This document shows positions 15,621 through 24,465 of a stretch of 35,163 bases of DNA, piece after piece (the first letter of the stretch is position 1; each line of letters begins with the position of its first letter). The stretch is taken from contig JALOLA010000017.1 of assembly GCA_025456205.1 (NCBI GenBank), positions 1 through 35,163 on the forward strand, written 5' to 3'. The notes under the pieces were generated by a model that searched no databases, was not told the origin of the DNA, and saw nothing but the letters and a program-made list of their open reading frames with translations. This stretch comes from Acidobacteriota bacterium (lineage in GTDB: Bacteria > Acidobacteriota > Aminicenantia > UBA2199). Made by a program: the position numbers and the translations under genes.

Positions 15621-18221
15621 ATGAACTACAACTTCAGGGAAATCGAAGGGAAATGGCAGCGCTACTGGCGTGAAAATCAGACATTCCGGGCCGTTGCCGG
15701 GGGAAAAAGGCAAAAATACTACTGCCTGGAGATGTTCCCCTATCCTTCCGGGTCGGGCCTCCACGTCGGCCACCTGAAGAACTACGTGCCCACCGACGCC
15801 TTCTGCCGCTTCAAGAGCATGCAGGGCTTCAACGTGCTGCACCCCATGGGCTGGGACGCGTTCGGCCAGCCGGCCGAGAACGAGGCCATCCGCCGCAACC
15901 GCAATCCGCGCGAAATGGTGCCGGAATACGCCGCCACCTACCGAGAAACCCTGGTCAAGACCGGCTGTTCCTACGACTGGCAGCGCGAGATCAACTCCAG
16001 CATCCCCGACTACTACCGCTGGACGCAATGGATGTTCCTGCTGCTGCTGCGCAAGGGGCTGGCCTACCGGGCCACCGCGCCGATCAACTGGTGCCCGGCC
16101 TGCAAGACCGGCCTGGCCAACGAGGAGGTCAGGGACGGCCGCTGCTGGCGCTGCGACTCTCCCGTCGAAAAAAAGCCGATGCCGCAATGGTTCTTCCGCA
16201 TCACCGCCTACGCCGAGCGCCTGCTGGCCGACCTGGAAAAGCTCGACTGGTCCGAGGGCATGAAGGAGATGCAGCGCGACTGGATCGGCCGCAGCGAGGG
16301 GGCCGAGGTCGACTTTCCCGTGACCGGGAACAGCGGAGCGGCCATCCGCGTCTTCACCACCCGGCCCGACACCCTGTTCGGCGCCACCTTCATCGTGCTG
16401 GCCCCGGAGCACCCCCTGCTGCCGGAGATCACTGCCGCCGACCGTCGCGCCGAGGTGGAGGCCTACGCGCGCAAGGCGCAGGCGGAGTCGGAGATCGACC
16501 GGCTGAACGCCGAGCGCGCCAAGACCGGCGTGTTCACCGGCGCGACCGCCGTCAACCCGGTCAACGGCGAGAAGATCCCCATCTGGACCGCCGACTACGT
16601 CCTGCCCGGCTACGGCACCGGCGCCATCATGTGCGTGCCGGGCCATGACGAGCGCGATTTCGCCTTCGCCCGCAAGTTCAACCTGCCCATCGTGCAGGTG
16701 GTCAGCCGCGACGGCTCCGCCTATGAGCTGGAGGCGGCGGAGGCCGCCGAAGGCATCGCCGTCCATTCCGGCCAATGGAGCGGCCTGCCCACGGCCGAGT
16801 TCAAGAAGGCCATCAACCGCTGGCTGGAGGAAAAAGGCGTCGGTCGCCCGACGGTCAACTACCGCCTGCGCGACTGGCTCATTTCCCGCCAGCGCTACTG
16901 GGGAGCGCCGATCCCCGTCATCCATTGCCCGGCCTGCGGCGAGGTGGCGGTTCCCGAGGAGCAGTTGCCGGTGCTGCTGCCCGACGTGGAGAACTACCAG
17001 CCCACCGGCACCGGCGAGTCGCCGCTGGCGGCCATCGAGAGCTTCGTGCGCACCGCCTGCCCGCAGTGCGGCGGGCCGGCGCGGCGCGAGACCGACACCA
17101 TGGGCGGCTACGCCTGCTCCGCGTGGTATTTCCTGCGCTTCGCCGACCCGGGGAATGCCAAGGCCTTCGCCGCGCGGGAAGCCCTCGACTACTGGCTCCC
17201 CGTCGACCAGTACACCGGCGGCATCGAGCATGCCCGCTCGCACCTGCTCTATGCCCGCTTCTGGACCAAGGTGCTGTTCGACGAGGGATTGCTGGGTTTC
17301 GAAGAGCCCTTCCTCAACCTGCGCAACCAGGGCTCGCTGCTGGCCCTGACCCCCGGCCGCCGCCCGCGGCCTCAGGAGCAAGCCGAGGGCGGCGAGGACA
17401 GGATCGTCGACTGGATCGTGCTCAAGCACGACGAGCGCGACCAGGTTCCCGCCGAACAGGTGGTCTGGCGCTGGGCGCGCATGTCCAAGTCGAAAGGCAA
17501 CGTGGTCACCCCCGACGAGATCATCGGCCGCTACGGAGCCGACTCGCTGCGCGTCTACGAGATGTTCGTGGCGCCTTTCGAGGACGACGTCCAGTGGAGC
17601 GAGGAGGGCATCCAGGGCTCGCACCGCTTCGTCAGCCGTGTCTGGCGCTGGCTGCAGGCGGCCCTGCCCCTCTACCGCGCGGACTGGCGGAACGGGCCGC
17701 CGGCAGCGCCGGAAGCGCGACCGGTGCGCCGCAAGCTGCACCAGACTGTGCAGAAGGTGGGGGCGCAGCTCGAGTCCTTCCAGTTCAACACGGCCGTGGC
17801 CGCCGTCATGGAGCTGCTGAACGAGATCTACGCCTACGCGCCGCTGGACCGCGACGCCCTCGTTGCCGGCCGCGACCCCGCGGTCATTTCCGAGCTGGCC
17901 GAGACCCTGGACCTGCTGCTGGCCCCCTTCGCGCCGCACCTGGCCGAGGAGGTCTGGCGGCAGCTGGGCGGGGACGGCAGCGTCTACCGGGCGCCCTGGC
18001 CGGCATTCGACCCGGAGGTGGCCGCCGCCGAGGCGGTCAACGTCATGGTCCAGGTCAACGGCAAGATCAAGGACAAGGTGACCGTCCCCCTGGACTGCGA
18101 CGAGGAGACGGTGAAGGCGGCGGTGCTGGCCAGCGAGAAGACGCGGCAGCTGCTGGCGGGCCGCCAGGTGGCCAAGATGATCTTCGTCAAGAACAAGATG
18201 CTGAGCATCGTCCTCAAATGA
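15621..18221 (+). CDS. leuS: leucyl-tRNA synthetase
   Basis: The 866-aa class I synthetase is of normal bacterial length. The HIGH motif is HVGH at residues 48-51 (PSGSGLHVGHLKNY), and KMSKS is RMSKS at 620-624 followed by KGNVVTPDEI. The CP1 editing domain shows TRPDTLFGATFIVLAPEH and GTGAIMCVPGHDERDF. The zinc-type insertions NWCPAC...CWRCD and CPACGE...CPQCGG are present, and the C-terminal tail has VMVQVNGKIKDKV. The frame is open far upstream (to 15192), but ATG 15621 has AGGAAGG and the promoter in place. Its stop overlaps lptE (ATGA). Confidence 0.98.
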   Translation: MNYNFREIEGKWQRYWRENQTFRAVAGGKRQKYYCLEMFPYPSGSGLHVGHLKNYVPTDAFCRFKSMQGFNVLHPMGWDAFGQPAENEAIRRNRNPREMVPEYAATYRETLVKTGCSYDWQREINSSIPDYYRWTQWMFLLLLRKGLAYRATAPINWCPACKTGLANEEVRDGRCWRCDSPVEKKPMPQWFFRITAYAERLLADLEKLDWSEGMKEMQRDWIGRSEGAEVDFPVTGNSGAAIRVFTTRPDTLFGATFIVLAPEHPLLPEITAADRRAEVEAYARKAQAESEIDRLNAERAKTGVFTGATAVNPVNGEKIPIWTADYVLPGYGTGAIMCVPGHDERDFAFARKFNLPIVQVVSRDGSAYELEAAEAAEGIAVHSGQWSGLPTAEFKKAINRWLEEKGVGRPTVNYRLRDWLISRQRYWGAPIPVIHCPACGEVAVPEEQLPVLLPDVENYQPTGTGESPLAAIESFVRTACPQCGGPARRETDTMGGYACSAWYFLRFADPGNAKAFAAREALDYWLPVDQYTGGIEHARSHLLYARFWTKVLFDEGLLGFEEPFLNLRNQGSLLALTPGRRPRPQEQAEGGEDRIVDWIVLKHDERDQVPAEQVVWRWARMSKSKGNVVTPDEIIGRYGADSLRVYEMFVAPFEDDVQWSEEGIQGSHRFVSRVWRWLQAALPLYRADWRNGPPAAPEARPVRRKLHQTVQKVGAQLESFQFNTAVAAVMELLNEIYAYAPLDRDALVAGRDPAVISELAETLDLLLAPFAPHLAEEVWRQLGGDGSVYRAPWPAFDPEVAAAEAVNVMVQVNGKIKDKVTVPLDCDEETVKAAVLASEKTRQLLAGRQVAKMIFVKNKMLSIVLK

Positions 18222-18727
18222 AGCGCCGCACCTGGCTCCTGCTCGCGGCGTCGCTGCTGAGCCTGCACTGCGGCTATCGCCTGGCCGGGCGCGGCGACAA
18301 CCTGCCAGCGGGGGCGGCGACCATCGCCATCCCCGCCTTCAAGAACCAGAGCTCGAGCCCCCAGGCCGAGCAGTTCGTCACCTTCGCCGTGCGCCAGGAG
18401 TTCATCCGCCGCGGCCGGCTGCGCCTGGTCGAAACACGGGCGGACGCCGACCTGCTTCTCGAGGGGACGATCACCGCCTTCAAGACCACGCCGCTGTCCT
18501 ACTCCGACGCCGGCGGGGCCAACTTCTACGAAGTGCGCCTGACCCTCGACGTGCGCCTGGTGGACATGAGGAGCAACGAGATGGCCTTCCAGGGCAGCGG
18601 CCTGGTCTTCCAGGAGACCTACGACACCGAAGGCGCCGATTTCTTCTCCCAGGAAAGCGGTTCCCTGGACAAGATCGCCGCCCAGTTCGCCGCCGCCATC
18701 GTCACCTCGATACTGGAAAATTTCTGA
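18218..18727 (+). CDS. lptE: LptE-family LPS-assembly lipoprotein
   Basis: The 169-aa protein starts MKRRTWLLLAASLLSLHCGY and continues RLAGRGDNLPAGAATIAIPA, matching the LptE opening CGYxLxGxG..LP...I.I. A middle section ADADLLLEGTITAFKTTPLS and the late VDMRSNEMAFQGSGLVFQETY fit the family. LptE plugs the LptD barrel in the outer membrane and helps LPS delivery. The lipobox is odd: residues before Cys18 are Ser-Leu-His, not the usual Leu-Ala-Gly. The start shares ATGA with leuS and the stop shares one base with holA, so the three are translated as one unit. No lptD is in the window. Confidence 0.85.
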   Translation: MKRRTWLLLAASLLSLHCGYRLAGRGDNLPAGAATIAIPAFKNQSSSPQAEQFVTFAVRQEFIRRGRLRLVETRADADLLLEGTITAFKTTPLSYSDAGGANFYEVRLTLDVRLVDMRSNEMAFQGSGLVFQETYDTEGADFFSQESGSLDKIAAQFAAAIVTSILENF

Positions 18728-19794
18728 TGCCCGAGAGCACGTTCTTCGCCTTCATCAGCCGCATGCAGGCCGAGAGGAAGTCCCCGCCCCTGCTCCTGCT
18801 GTACGGCTTCAACGAGTTCCTGGGCGAGCACGTCATCGCCGAGGTCGGGCGCGCCTTCGGCCAGCCGCGCACCGAGTTCAACTTCAAGCGCTATTATTTC
18901 GACGGCGAGGAGGAGACCGGCTGGGAGGAGATCCTGGACGAGGCCAACAGCTCCAGCTTCTTCATCAGCGCCCAGAAGGTCATCACCGTGGTCCTGCGCG
19001 ACGAGAAGAAGATCGCGCTGGGGGCCGCCGCGAAAAAGGCCGTCGCCGCCTACCTGCAGAAGCCCAACCCGCACACCACCCTGATTGTCTATGTCTCCCT
19101 GGACCTCAGCCGCGACGACTACAAGCAGCTGAAGAAGGAGAAGCTCGCCCGGCTGCGCGAGCACCTGGAGTCGCCGCACACGGTCAGCATCGACCTGGAC
19201 CGCACCAGCGAGGGGGAGATCAAGAATTTCATCAAGGGCTACATGAAGGAAAGGAAGATCGCCGTCAGCGCCGGGGCCATCGAGCGCATCCAGGAGGTGA
19301 TGGCTGACGACTTCGCCTCCATCATCCACCAGCTGCCCAAGCTGGAGGCCGCCGCCGCCAGCACCCTGACCATCGGCGTGGAAGAGGTCGACGAGCTGAT
19401 CACCGGCATCAACTCCCATTCCATCTGGGACCTGACCGAGGCCATCGAGCGCGAGGACGCCGCCGTCTACCTGGACATCCTCAAGTACCTCTTCATCAAC
19501 GGCGTCAAGCCCAGCTTCATCATCGGCACCCTGATCTCGTACTACCACAAGATCTACACGGCCAAGTTCCTGATGAAGCACCGCTTTTCCACCGCCGACA
19601 TCGGCAAGGTATTGCAGCAGCCGGCGTTCATCCTGAACAAGTTCATCGCCCTGGTCAAGAACTTCCCCGACGCCAAGATCCAGGCCGTGCTCAACCTGAT
19701 CTACCGCCTCGACTACGAGTCCAAGACCAGCGGCGAGGAGTCGGCGCGCATCTCGCTGCAGAACTTCGTCTTCCAGGTCAAGCTGCTGAAATAG
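18727..19794 (+). CDS. holA: DNA polymerase III delta subunit
   Basis: The 355-aa clamp-loader subunit opens the sliding clamp during replication. LLLLYGFNEFLGEHVIAEV near residue 20 is the delta N-terminal AAA+-like start, without a Walker A as expected. DLDRTSEGEIKNFIKGYMKE and ADDFASIIHQLPKLEAAA belong to domain II. The last third (IWDLTEAIEREDAAVYLDI then INGVKPSFIIGTLISYYHKI) is the collar domain. The ATG overlaps the TGA of lptE. The lptE-holA order is known from other bacteria, which supports both calls. Confidence 0.93.
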   Translation: MPESTFFAFISRMQAERKSPPLLLLYGFNEFLGEHVIAEVGRAFGQPRTEFNFKRYYFDGEEETGWEEILDEANSSSFFISAQKVITVVLRDEKKIALGAAAKKAVAAYLQKPNPHTTLIVYVSLDLSRDDYKQLKKEKLARLREHLESPHTVSIDLDRTSEGEIKNFIKGYMKERKIAVSAGAIERIQEVMADDFASIIHQLPKLEAAAASTLTIGVEEVDELITGINSHSIWDLTEAIEREDAAVYLDILKYLFINGVKPSFIIGTLISYYHKIYTAKFLMKHRFSTADIGKVLQQPAFILNKFIALVKNFPDAKIQAVLNLIYRLDYESKTSGEESARISLQNFVFQVKLLK

Positions 19795-19823
19795 CCGGAA
19801 TCCCGCCCGCGAGAGAAAACAGT

Positions 19824-19860
19824 CAAAAAAAAGCCGCCCCCGCGCCAGCGGGGACGGCCT
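19824..19860 (-). terminator. intrinsic terminator after the double-TonB_C gene
   Basis: Reading the minus strand, a GC stem (about 12 pairs, GGCCGTCCCCGC against GCGGGGGCGGCT, one bulge, four-base loop) is followed by eight Ts (19824-19831). It lies 18 bp after the stop of the 19878 gene. On the plus strand the stem is followed by GCGAAAAATT, so it is not a good terminator for holA. Confidence 0.85.
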
Positions 19861-19877
19861 GCGAAAAATTCGTCGGC

Positions 19878-21035
19878 TTATTTCAGCGCGAAGGTCACCG
19901 TCACGGTGAAAGCCACCGGCTTGGCCTTGCCGTCCTTGACGAAGGGCTCGTACTCCCAGTTTTTCACGGCGTCGATGGCGGCTTCGGTCAGGAGCGGGTC
20001 CGGCGACTCCAGCGCGCGCAGCGATTTCACCTTCCCGCTTTCATCGATCACGGCCTCCAGCCTGACGACCCCCTGAAGCTTGTTCTTCAGGGCCTCTTCG
20101 GGATAAACCGGATCGACCTTCTTGACCATCTTCGGTTTCTGGGAATCCTCGAGGCGTGTCAGGGCGTCGCCGGCCGGCTTGGCCTTGTTCTTTTGGTCGA
20201 GCCGGAAATTAATGGTGACGGTAAAGGCGACCTCCTTGGCTTTGCCATCGACAAGATAAGGCGCGAACACCCACTGGCCGACGGCAGCCTTGGCGGCTTC
20301 GGTCAGCACGGGCGCGGGCGAAGAAAGGGTCTGGACCGCCTTGACCCGGCCGCTGGCGTCAATGACGGCTTCCAGCACCACCGCTCCCTCGATCCCCTTC
20401 TCCCGCGCTTCGGCGGGAAAGACCGGCTTGACGTCATTGATCTTCCTGGGCTTGTCGCCGCCGGCGAGACGCATGGCGTCCTTGGCCAGGCTGTCCCTGC
20501 GAGCCTGGACGTAGAAAGCGACGAAATAGGAGTTCTCGCTGGAATCGCGGAAACCCAGCATGGCCACCTCGCGGTCGGGAAGGACGATCTCGGTGTCGAG
20601 CAGGACGTTCTTGATCTTTTTTTCGCCGCCCTCCACCACGCCGACCTTGAAATTCACCACTCCCGGCGCGGGGCGCGGCGTCAGGACCAGGGCATAATCC
20701 CGGTTATTGACCTGCACGACCTGCATGACCGAGGGCGGCCCGTCCACCCGCCAGGCCAGGTCGCCGCTGGTCAACAGGGCAAGTCCCGGGTTGTTGAACG
20801 CCTTTTGCAGCCTGGCCAGGAGGGCTTCAGGCGCGAAGGCCACCTGCATTTCGCCCGGATCCTGGCCCTTCAGGCGCAGGGGCTTCAGAGAGAACGACGT
20901 GGCCACCAGGGATCCGGCGCCCTGGTTCACCGCCGGGCCGAAAAAATGGAGCTTGATGTCGAGAGCGACATCGGCCCGGGCGGGAAGCGCCAGGGCCAGG
21001 ATCAGCACGATCAGTGCAAAAGCTGCTTTTTTCAT
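19878..21035 (-). CDS. secreted protein with two tandem TonB C-terminal domains
   Basis: The 385-aa protein has a cleavable signal peptide (MKKAAFALIVLILALALPARA) instead of the usual TonB membrane anchor and Pro-rich stalk. Residues 22-190 form an unfamiliar beta-rich domain. Residues about 200-290 and 300-385 are two TonB_C domains, each with the P-V-[FY]-P-E/A-A start (VKPVFPAEAREKGIEG; VDPVYPEEALKNKLQG), then VVLEAVIDASGRVK or VRLEAVIDESGKVK, and the closing W-x-[FY]-x-P-[FY] segment. I start at ATG 21035, where AGGAGG lies eight bases upstream. It ends at the terminator 19824-19860. It may bind a TonB box or peptidoglycan; energy coupling through the inner membrane looks unlikely without an anchor. 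Confidence 0.88.
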   Translation of the reverse strand: MKKAAFALIVLILALALPARADVALDIKLHFFGPAVNQGAGSLVATSFSLKPLRLKGQDPGEMQVAFAPEALLARLQKAFNNPGLALLTSGDLAWRVDGPPSVMQVVQVNNRDYALVLTPRPAPGVVNFKVGVVEGGEKKIKNVLLDTEIVLPDREVAMLGFRDSSENSYFVAFYVQARRDSLAKDAMRLAGGDKPRKINDVKPVFPAEAREKGIEGAVVLEAVIDASGRVKAVQTLSSPAPVLTEAAKAAVGQWVFAPYLVDGKAKEVAFTVTINFRLDQKNKAKPAGDALTRLEDSQKPKMVKKVDPVYPEEALKNKLQGVVRLEAVIDESGKVKSLRALESPDPLLTEAAIDAVKNWEYEPFVKDGKAKPVAFTVTVTFALK

Positions 21036-21051
21036 GAAAGACCTCCTGTGA

Positions 21052-21522
21052 TCAATTGATTTGTTTTTCAAACCAGACAATGGTCAGCCCCGGCTGATGG
21101 GTCTTAAAAATGACCGGCTGGGCTATGCCGTCGCCGATGCGGGAGGCAAGCACGGCAAAGACGCGTGCTTCGTCCTCATCTTCCATGACGGTCACGATGC
21201 CTTGCGGCGGATCCGCGGGCGGGACCAGCCGGGAAACGATGATCACGGCGCCCAGGGCGACGGCGGCCAGAAAGATGCCATAGGCATAACTCAGGCGGAA
21301 AACGCGGCGCCGGGGCGCGGGGCGCGCGCCGGCGGCGAAGGGACGCAGCGGCGGTTCATTGTCCAGGTCGGAGGGCATCATGCCCAGGGAACGGATGGCC
21401 ATGTCGCCGAGGGCATCGCCTTGGCAGAAGGGGCAGGAATCCATATGGCGGTCGAGCAGGAACGCCCGCCACGCAGGCAGGGGCAGCACACGGTAGGCAA
21501 AGCGCACCCATTTACAGGCCAT
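21052..21522 (-). CDS. putative zinc-type anti-sigma factor, single-pass membrane protein
   Basis: The 156-aa protein has His26-x3-Cys30-x2-Cys33 (RHMDSCPFCQ), the zinc anti-sigma pattern, then a Pro/Ala/Arg linker, one membrane span at about residues 77-98, and a short periplasmic tail (EDEARVFAVLAS...GLTIVWFEKQIN). It follows directly after an ECF sigma gene and overlaps it by 11 nt (21512-21522), with AGGAGG inside the sigma frame. That arrangement is the standard one for a membrane-tethered inhibitor. The partner assignment is inferred from position and motif. Confidence 0.78.
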   Translation of the reverse strand: MACKWVRFAYRVLPLPAWRAFLLDRHMDSCPFCQGDALGDMAIRSLGMMPSDLDNEPPLRPFAAGARPAPRRRVFRLSYAYGIFLAAVALGAVIIVSRLVPPADPPQGIVTVMEDEDEARVFAVLASRIGDGIAQPVIFKTHQPGLTIVWFEKQIN

Positions 21523-22039
21523 CGGCCACCTCCTTTTTCAACTTCATCCGCGCATTGAACAGGCGCACGCGCACCGTGTTCTCCGAGCAGCCCTGCAGGT
21601 CCGCGATCTCGCGGGCGCTGAAATCCTCGAACACGGCCAGGGAGATCGCCGCCCGCTCCCGGGGGGAGAGCTTCTGCAGCAGCCGCCCGGCGCGCCCGTC
21701 GCCGGGGCCGCCCATGGCCGGCGCGGCCGCCGGCTGCCCCCGTTCACGGCCGTAGTCCTGAAAATACTTCAGGAACGTCCGCCGCCGGCGCAGCCGGTCG
21801 AGGCAGCGCTTGGCGCCGATGCCCAGCAGCCACTTGACGAAGCTGCGACCGGCGTCGAAGCGGTCGATGTTCTGAAAGGCCTGCAGCATGGCGTCCTGGG
21901 CGGCGTCGCGGGCCTCCTCGCGGTCGCCCATCATGTTCCAGCACAGCGCCAGGAGCTTCTTCTCATGGCAGGAGACGAGCCCGGCAAAGGCGTCGCGATC
22001 GCCAAGCTGGGCGCTGCGGATCAGCTCCGACTCGGTCAT
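21512..22039 (-). CDS. ECF-type RNA polymerase sigma factor
   Basis: The 175-aa protein has region 2 (ARDAAQDAMLQAFQNIDRFD then SFVKWLLGIGAKRCLDRLRR) and region 4 (LSPRERAAISLAVFEDFSAR then EIADLQGCSENTVRVRLFNA), joined by a Pro/Gly-rich linker (RGQPAAAPAMGGPGDG). Region 4 contains the helix-turn-helix that binds the -35 element. The promoter it recognises is unknown; the one seen at 22057-22085 is weak and not of clear ECF type. The gene is first of a three-gene operon with an anti-sigma and a secreted double-TonB_C protein, pointing to an envelope response. Confidence 0.93.
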   Translation of the reverse strand: MTESELIRSAQLGDRDAFAGLVSCHEKKLLALCWNMMGDREEARDAAQDAMLQAFQNIDRFDAGRSFVKWLLGIGAKRCLDRLRRRRTFLKYFQDYGRERGQPAAAPAMGGPGDGRAGRLLQKLSPRERAAISLAVFEDFSAREIADLQGCSENTVRVRLFNARMKLKKEVADGL

Positions 22040-22056
22040 GGGGCCCCCTCTTCCGC

Positions 22057-22085
22057 ATTGTATACTCCCGGCATGGGGATTTCAT
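22057..22085 (-). promoter_or_regulatory. weak promoter of the ECF sigma operon
   Basis: ATGAAA (22080-22085), 17 bp, TACAAT (22057-22062), with start near 22050 and an 11-nt leader carrying a G-rich ribosome site. An ECF-type autoregulated promoter was looked for (GGAAC-like -35) and not found. Confidence 0.4.
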
Positions 22086-22112
22086 TCATGGGAAGTGCGG
22101 GGAAAATCGCGA

Positions 22113-24416
22113 TTATTCCCTGGGGATGTTCTGCAGGTCTTCCAGGGTCATCAGGATCTCGCGCTGGTTGCGGCTGTTGGCCGGCGAGATGACCCCCTTC
22201 TCCTGCAGCTGGTCGATGATGCGCCCGGCGCGGGCGAAGCCCACGCTCAGCTTGCGCTGCAGGTAGGAGGTCGAGGCCTGGCCGGTGGTGATGATGATCT
22301 CGGCGGCCTCGAAGAACAGGTCGTCCATCTCCTGCTCCTCCCCCTGCTCTTCCTTCTGGGCGGCATGCTTGATGATCTGGGTGTTGAACTCGGGCTTGGC
22401 CTGCTTGGAGAGGTAGTTGACCACGCGCACCGTCTCCGGTTCCGACACGTAGGCCGAGTGCAGACGGATCAGGGTGGCGGTCTTGGGCGGCAGGAACAGC
22501 ATGTCGCCGTTGCCCAGCAGCTTCTCGGCGCCGATCTGGTCGATGATGGTGCGCGAATCGTAGCGCGAGGGCACGGCCAGCGCCATGCGCGAGGGGAAGT
22601 TGTTCTTGATGGGGCCGGTGATGACGTCGATGGAGGGCCGCTGGGTGGCCAGGATGAGGTGGATGCCGATGGCGCGGGCCTTCTGCGCCAGGCGCAGGAC
22701 GTCGTCCTCGATCTCCCGCGCCGAGGCCATCATCAGGTCGGCGAGCTCGTCGATGATGATCACGATATAGGGGATGGGGTCCCTGTCGTCGAGCTGCTCC
22801 AGGTCGTCGTCCTCGGACTGCAGCAGCATCTCGAGCTTCTTGTTGTACTGCTCGATATTGCGCACCTGGAGCGTGGCCAGCTTCTTGTAGCGGTTCTCCA
22901 TCTCGAAGACGGCCCAGTCCAGGGCGTTCTTGGCCAGCTTGGGATTGATCACCACCGGCGTTAGCATGTGCGGCAGGGAGTTGTAAATGGCCAGCTCGAT
23001 GCGCTTGGGGTCGATCATGATGAACTTCACGGCCTTGGGCGACGACTTGTAGAGGATGCTGAGGATGATGGAATGAATGGCCACGCTCTTGCCGCTGCCG
23101 GTGGCGCCGGCGATCAGCAGGTGCGGCATCTCCTTGAGGTCGGAGATGAAGATGTCGCCGCTGGCGGTCTTGCCCAGGGCCAGCGTGAGCGGCGAGCTCG
23201 ACTGCTTGTACTGCGGCGTCTCCAGCAGCTCGCGCAGGTGAATGATTTCTCGCTTCTTGTTGGGGATCTCGATGCCGATGGCCTTCTTGCCCAGGATTCG
23301 CTCGATGCGCACGTACTGGGCCTTGACCACCAGCGCCAGGTCTTCGGTCAGGTTGGAGACGTCCTTGACCTTGACGCCGACATCGGGGACGAATTCGAAG
23401 GTGGTGATCACCGGCCCGGGAGTGTATTCGGCGATCTCGCCGTTGATCTTGAACTCCTGCAGCCGCAGCGTCAGCTCCTGTTTCTTGTCCTCCAGCTCGT
23501 CGAGGTCGATCTGGCTTTTCTGGGTGGCGGCGTCCAGGTAGGTCATGGGCGGCGGCTGGTAGCCGGAATCGGGCAGGAACTCCTGCTCCAGCTCGGGAAA
23601 GATGCCGCTCTCCTCGGGCAGCTTGCTGGGCTTCTTGATGGCCGCCCTGGAGGCCCCCGCCGCGGCGACCCGCCGTTCCGTTCGCGGCGCGGGCTCCCGT
23701 TCCTTCTCGCCCTCTTTCAGCTGCTGCTTGCCCCGGAAGACGAATTTCCCGTCCCCGGCCTCGTACTTCTCCTGGACCTTCTTGCGATCGCGGTTGCGGC
23801 GGATGCTTTCCAGCCGCCGGCGCAAGAAAGCGCCCAGGAGCGCTCCGCTTCTGGCCAGCAGGCGCCAGAGGAAAACGATGATGTTCTTGATCGATATCTT
23901 GGCGATCAGCACCAGCGAGATCCCCAGCAGGCAGACGAAGAGCGCCGCCGCGAAGACGCCCTTGATCTGGGAGCTGACGAAATTGTTGAGCAGCAGCCCG
24001 ACCATGCCTCCCGACGGCACCGCCTGGGCGGCGATGGCCGACTGCGGCTTGACATTGGCCAGCAGGCCGGCGAGCGAGAGCAGCAGGATGAAAAAGCCGA
24101 TCCCCTTGCTGACCGCGCGGCCAATGCGGCGGTTGAAGAGGAAGTAGGCGGTCAGGAAAAGAAAAATGCCGATGAACAGCAGCGCGGCGAAGCCAAAAAG
24201 GTTGAAGAGCAGCGCCGAGAGCTCCGAGCCGACCCGGCCGCCGAAATTGGTCACCACCCGCGCCGGGGCCGAGTGGAAAAAACTGGGGTCAAGGGGAGTG
24301 TAGCTGACCAGGCTGAAGATCAGGAAAAAGGAGAAAAAAAGCGAAAAGACCGCGAAAATCTCGTTCTTGAGCGATAATTCGGAGTCATCGGGGTTCCCTT
24401 TTCTTTCCTTGGCCAT
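22113..24416 (-). CDS. ftsK: FtsK/SpoIIIE DNA translocase
   Basis: The 767-aa motor pumps chromosome ends through the division septum. Residues 18-180 hold about four membrane spans. A charged, Arg/Lys/Glu-rich linker follows (200-290). The alpha/beta motor has Walker A GATGSGKS at about residues 435-442 and Walker B IIIDELADLM near 550, with NPKLAKNALDWAVFEMENRY and LAQKARAIGIHLILATQRPS typical of FtsK. The C-terminal winged-helix gamma domain (AAEIIITTGQASTSYLQRKL, about 700-762) reads the polar guide sequences. The linker is short compared with E. coli FtsK and more like SpoIIIE. The ATG has no ribosome site; see the promoter at 24425-24453. Confidence 0.96.
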   Translation of the reverse strand: MAKERKGNPDDSELSLKNEIFAVFSLFFSFFLIFSLVSYTPLDPSFFHSAPARVVTNFGGRVGSELSALLFNLFGFAALLFIGIFLFLTAYFLFNRRIGRAVSKGIGFFILLLSLAGLLANVKPQSAIAAQAVPSGGMVGLLLNNFVSSQIKGVFAAALFVCLLGISLVLIAKISIKNIIVFLWRLLARSGALLGAFLRRRLESIRRNRDRKKVQEKYEAGDGKFVFRGKQQLKEGEKEREPAPRTERRVAAAGASRAAIKKPSKLPEESGIFPELEQEFLPDSGYQPPPMTYLDAATQKSQIDLDELEDKKQELTLRLQEFKINGEIAEYTPGPVITTFEFVPDVGVKVKDVSNLTEDLALVVKAQYVRIERILGKKAIGIEIPNKKREIIHLRELLETPQYKQSSSPLTLALGKTASGDIFISDLKEMPHLLIAGATGSGKSVAIHSIILSILYKSSPKAVKFIMIDPKRIELAIYNSLPHMLTPVVINPKLAKNALDWAVFEMENRYKKLATLQVRNIEQYNKKLEMLLQSEDDDLEQLDDRDPIPYIVIIIDELADLMMASAREIEDDVLRLAQKARAIGIHLILATQRPSIDVITGPIKNNFPSRMALAVPSRYDSRTIIDQIGAEKLLGNGDMLFLPPKTATLIRLHSAYVSEPETVRVVNYLSKQAKPEFNTQIIKHAAQKEEQGEEQEMDDLFFEAAEIIITTGQASTSYLQRKLSVGFARAGRIIDQLQEKGVISPANSRNQREILMTLEDLQNIPRE

Positions 24417-24424
24417 CGGCGAAA

Positions 24425-24453
24425 AGTATAACGATTGGCCTGAAAAATGTCAA
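24425..24453 (-). promoter_or_regulatory. strong promoter giving a nearly leaderless ftsK mRNA
   Basis: Perfect TTGACA (24448-24453), 17 bp, TATACT (24425-24430). The +1 is predicted at 24418, two bases before ATG 24416. It lies in the 49-nt gap after the metalloprotease gene. Confidence 0.75.
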
Positions 24454-24465
24454 GTTGACGCGGGT

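Noticed and set aside
15543..17939. Very long open frame on the minus strand opposite leuS
   Set aside because: It is antisense to a complete LeuRS with all motifs; such frames are common in GC-rich DNA, and its translation has no recognisable domain.
22968..24377. 469-codon plus-strand frame opposite ftsK
   Set aside because: Shadow of the FtsK frame; no ribosome site and no domain.
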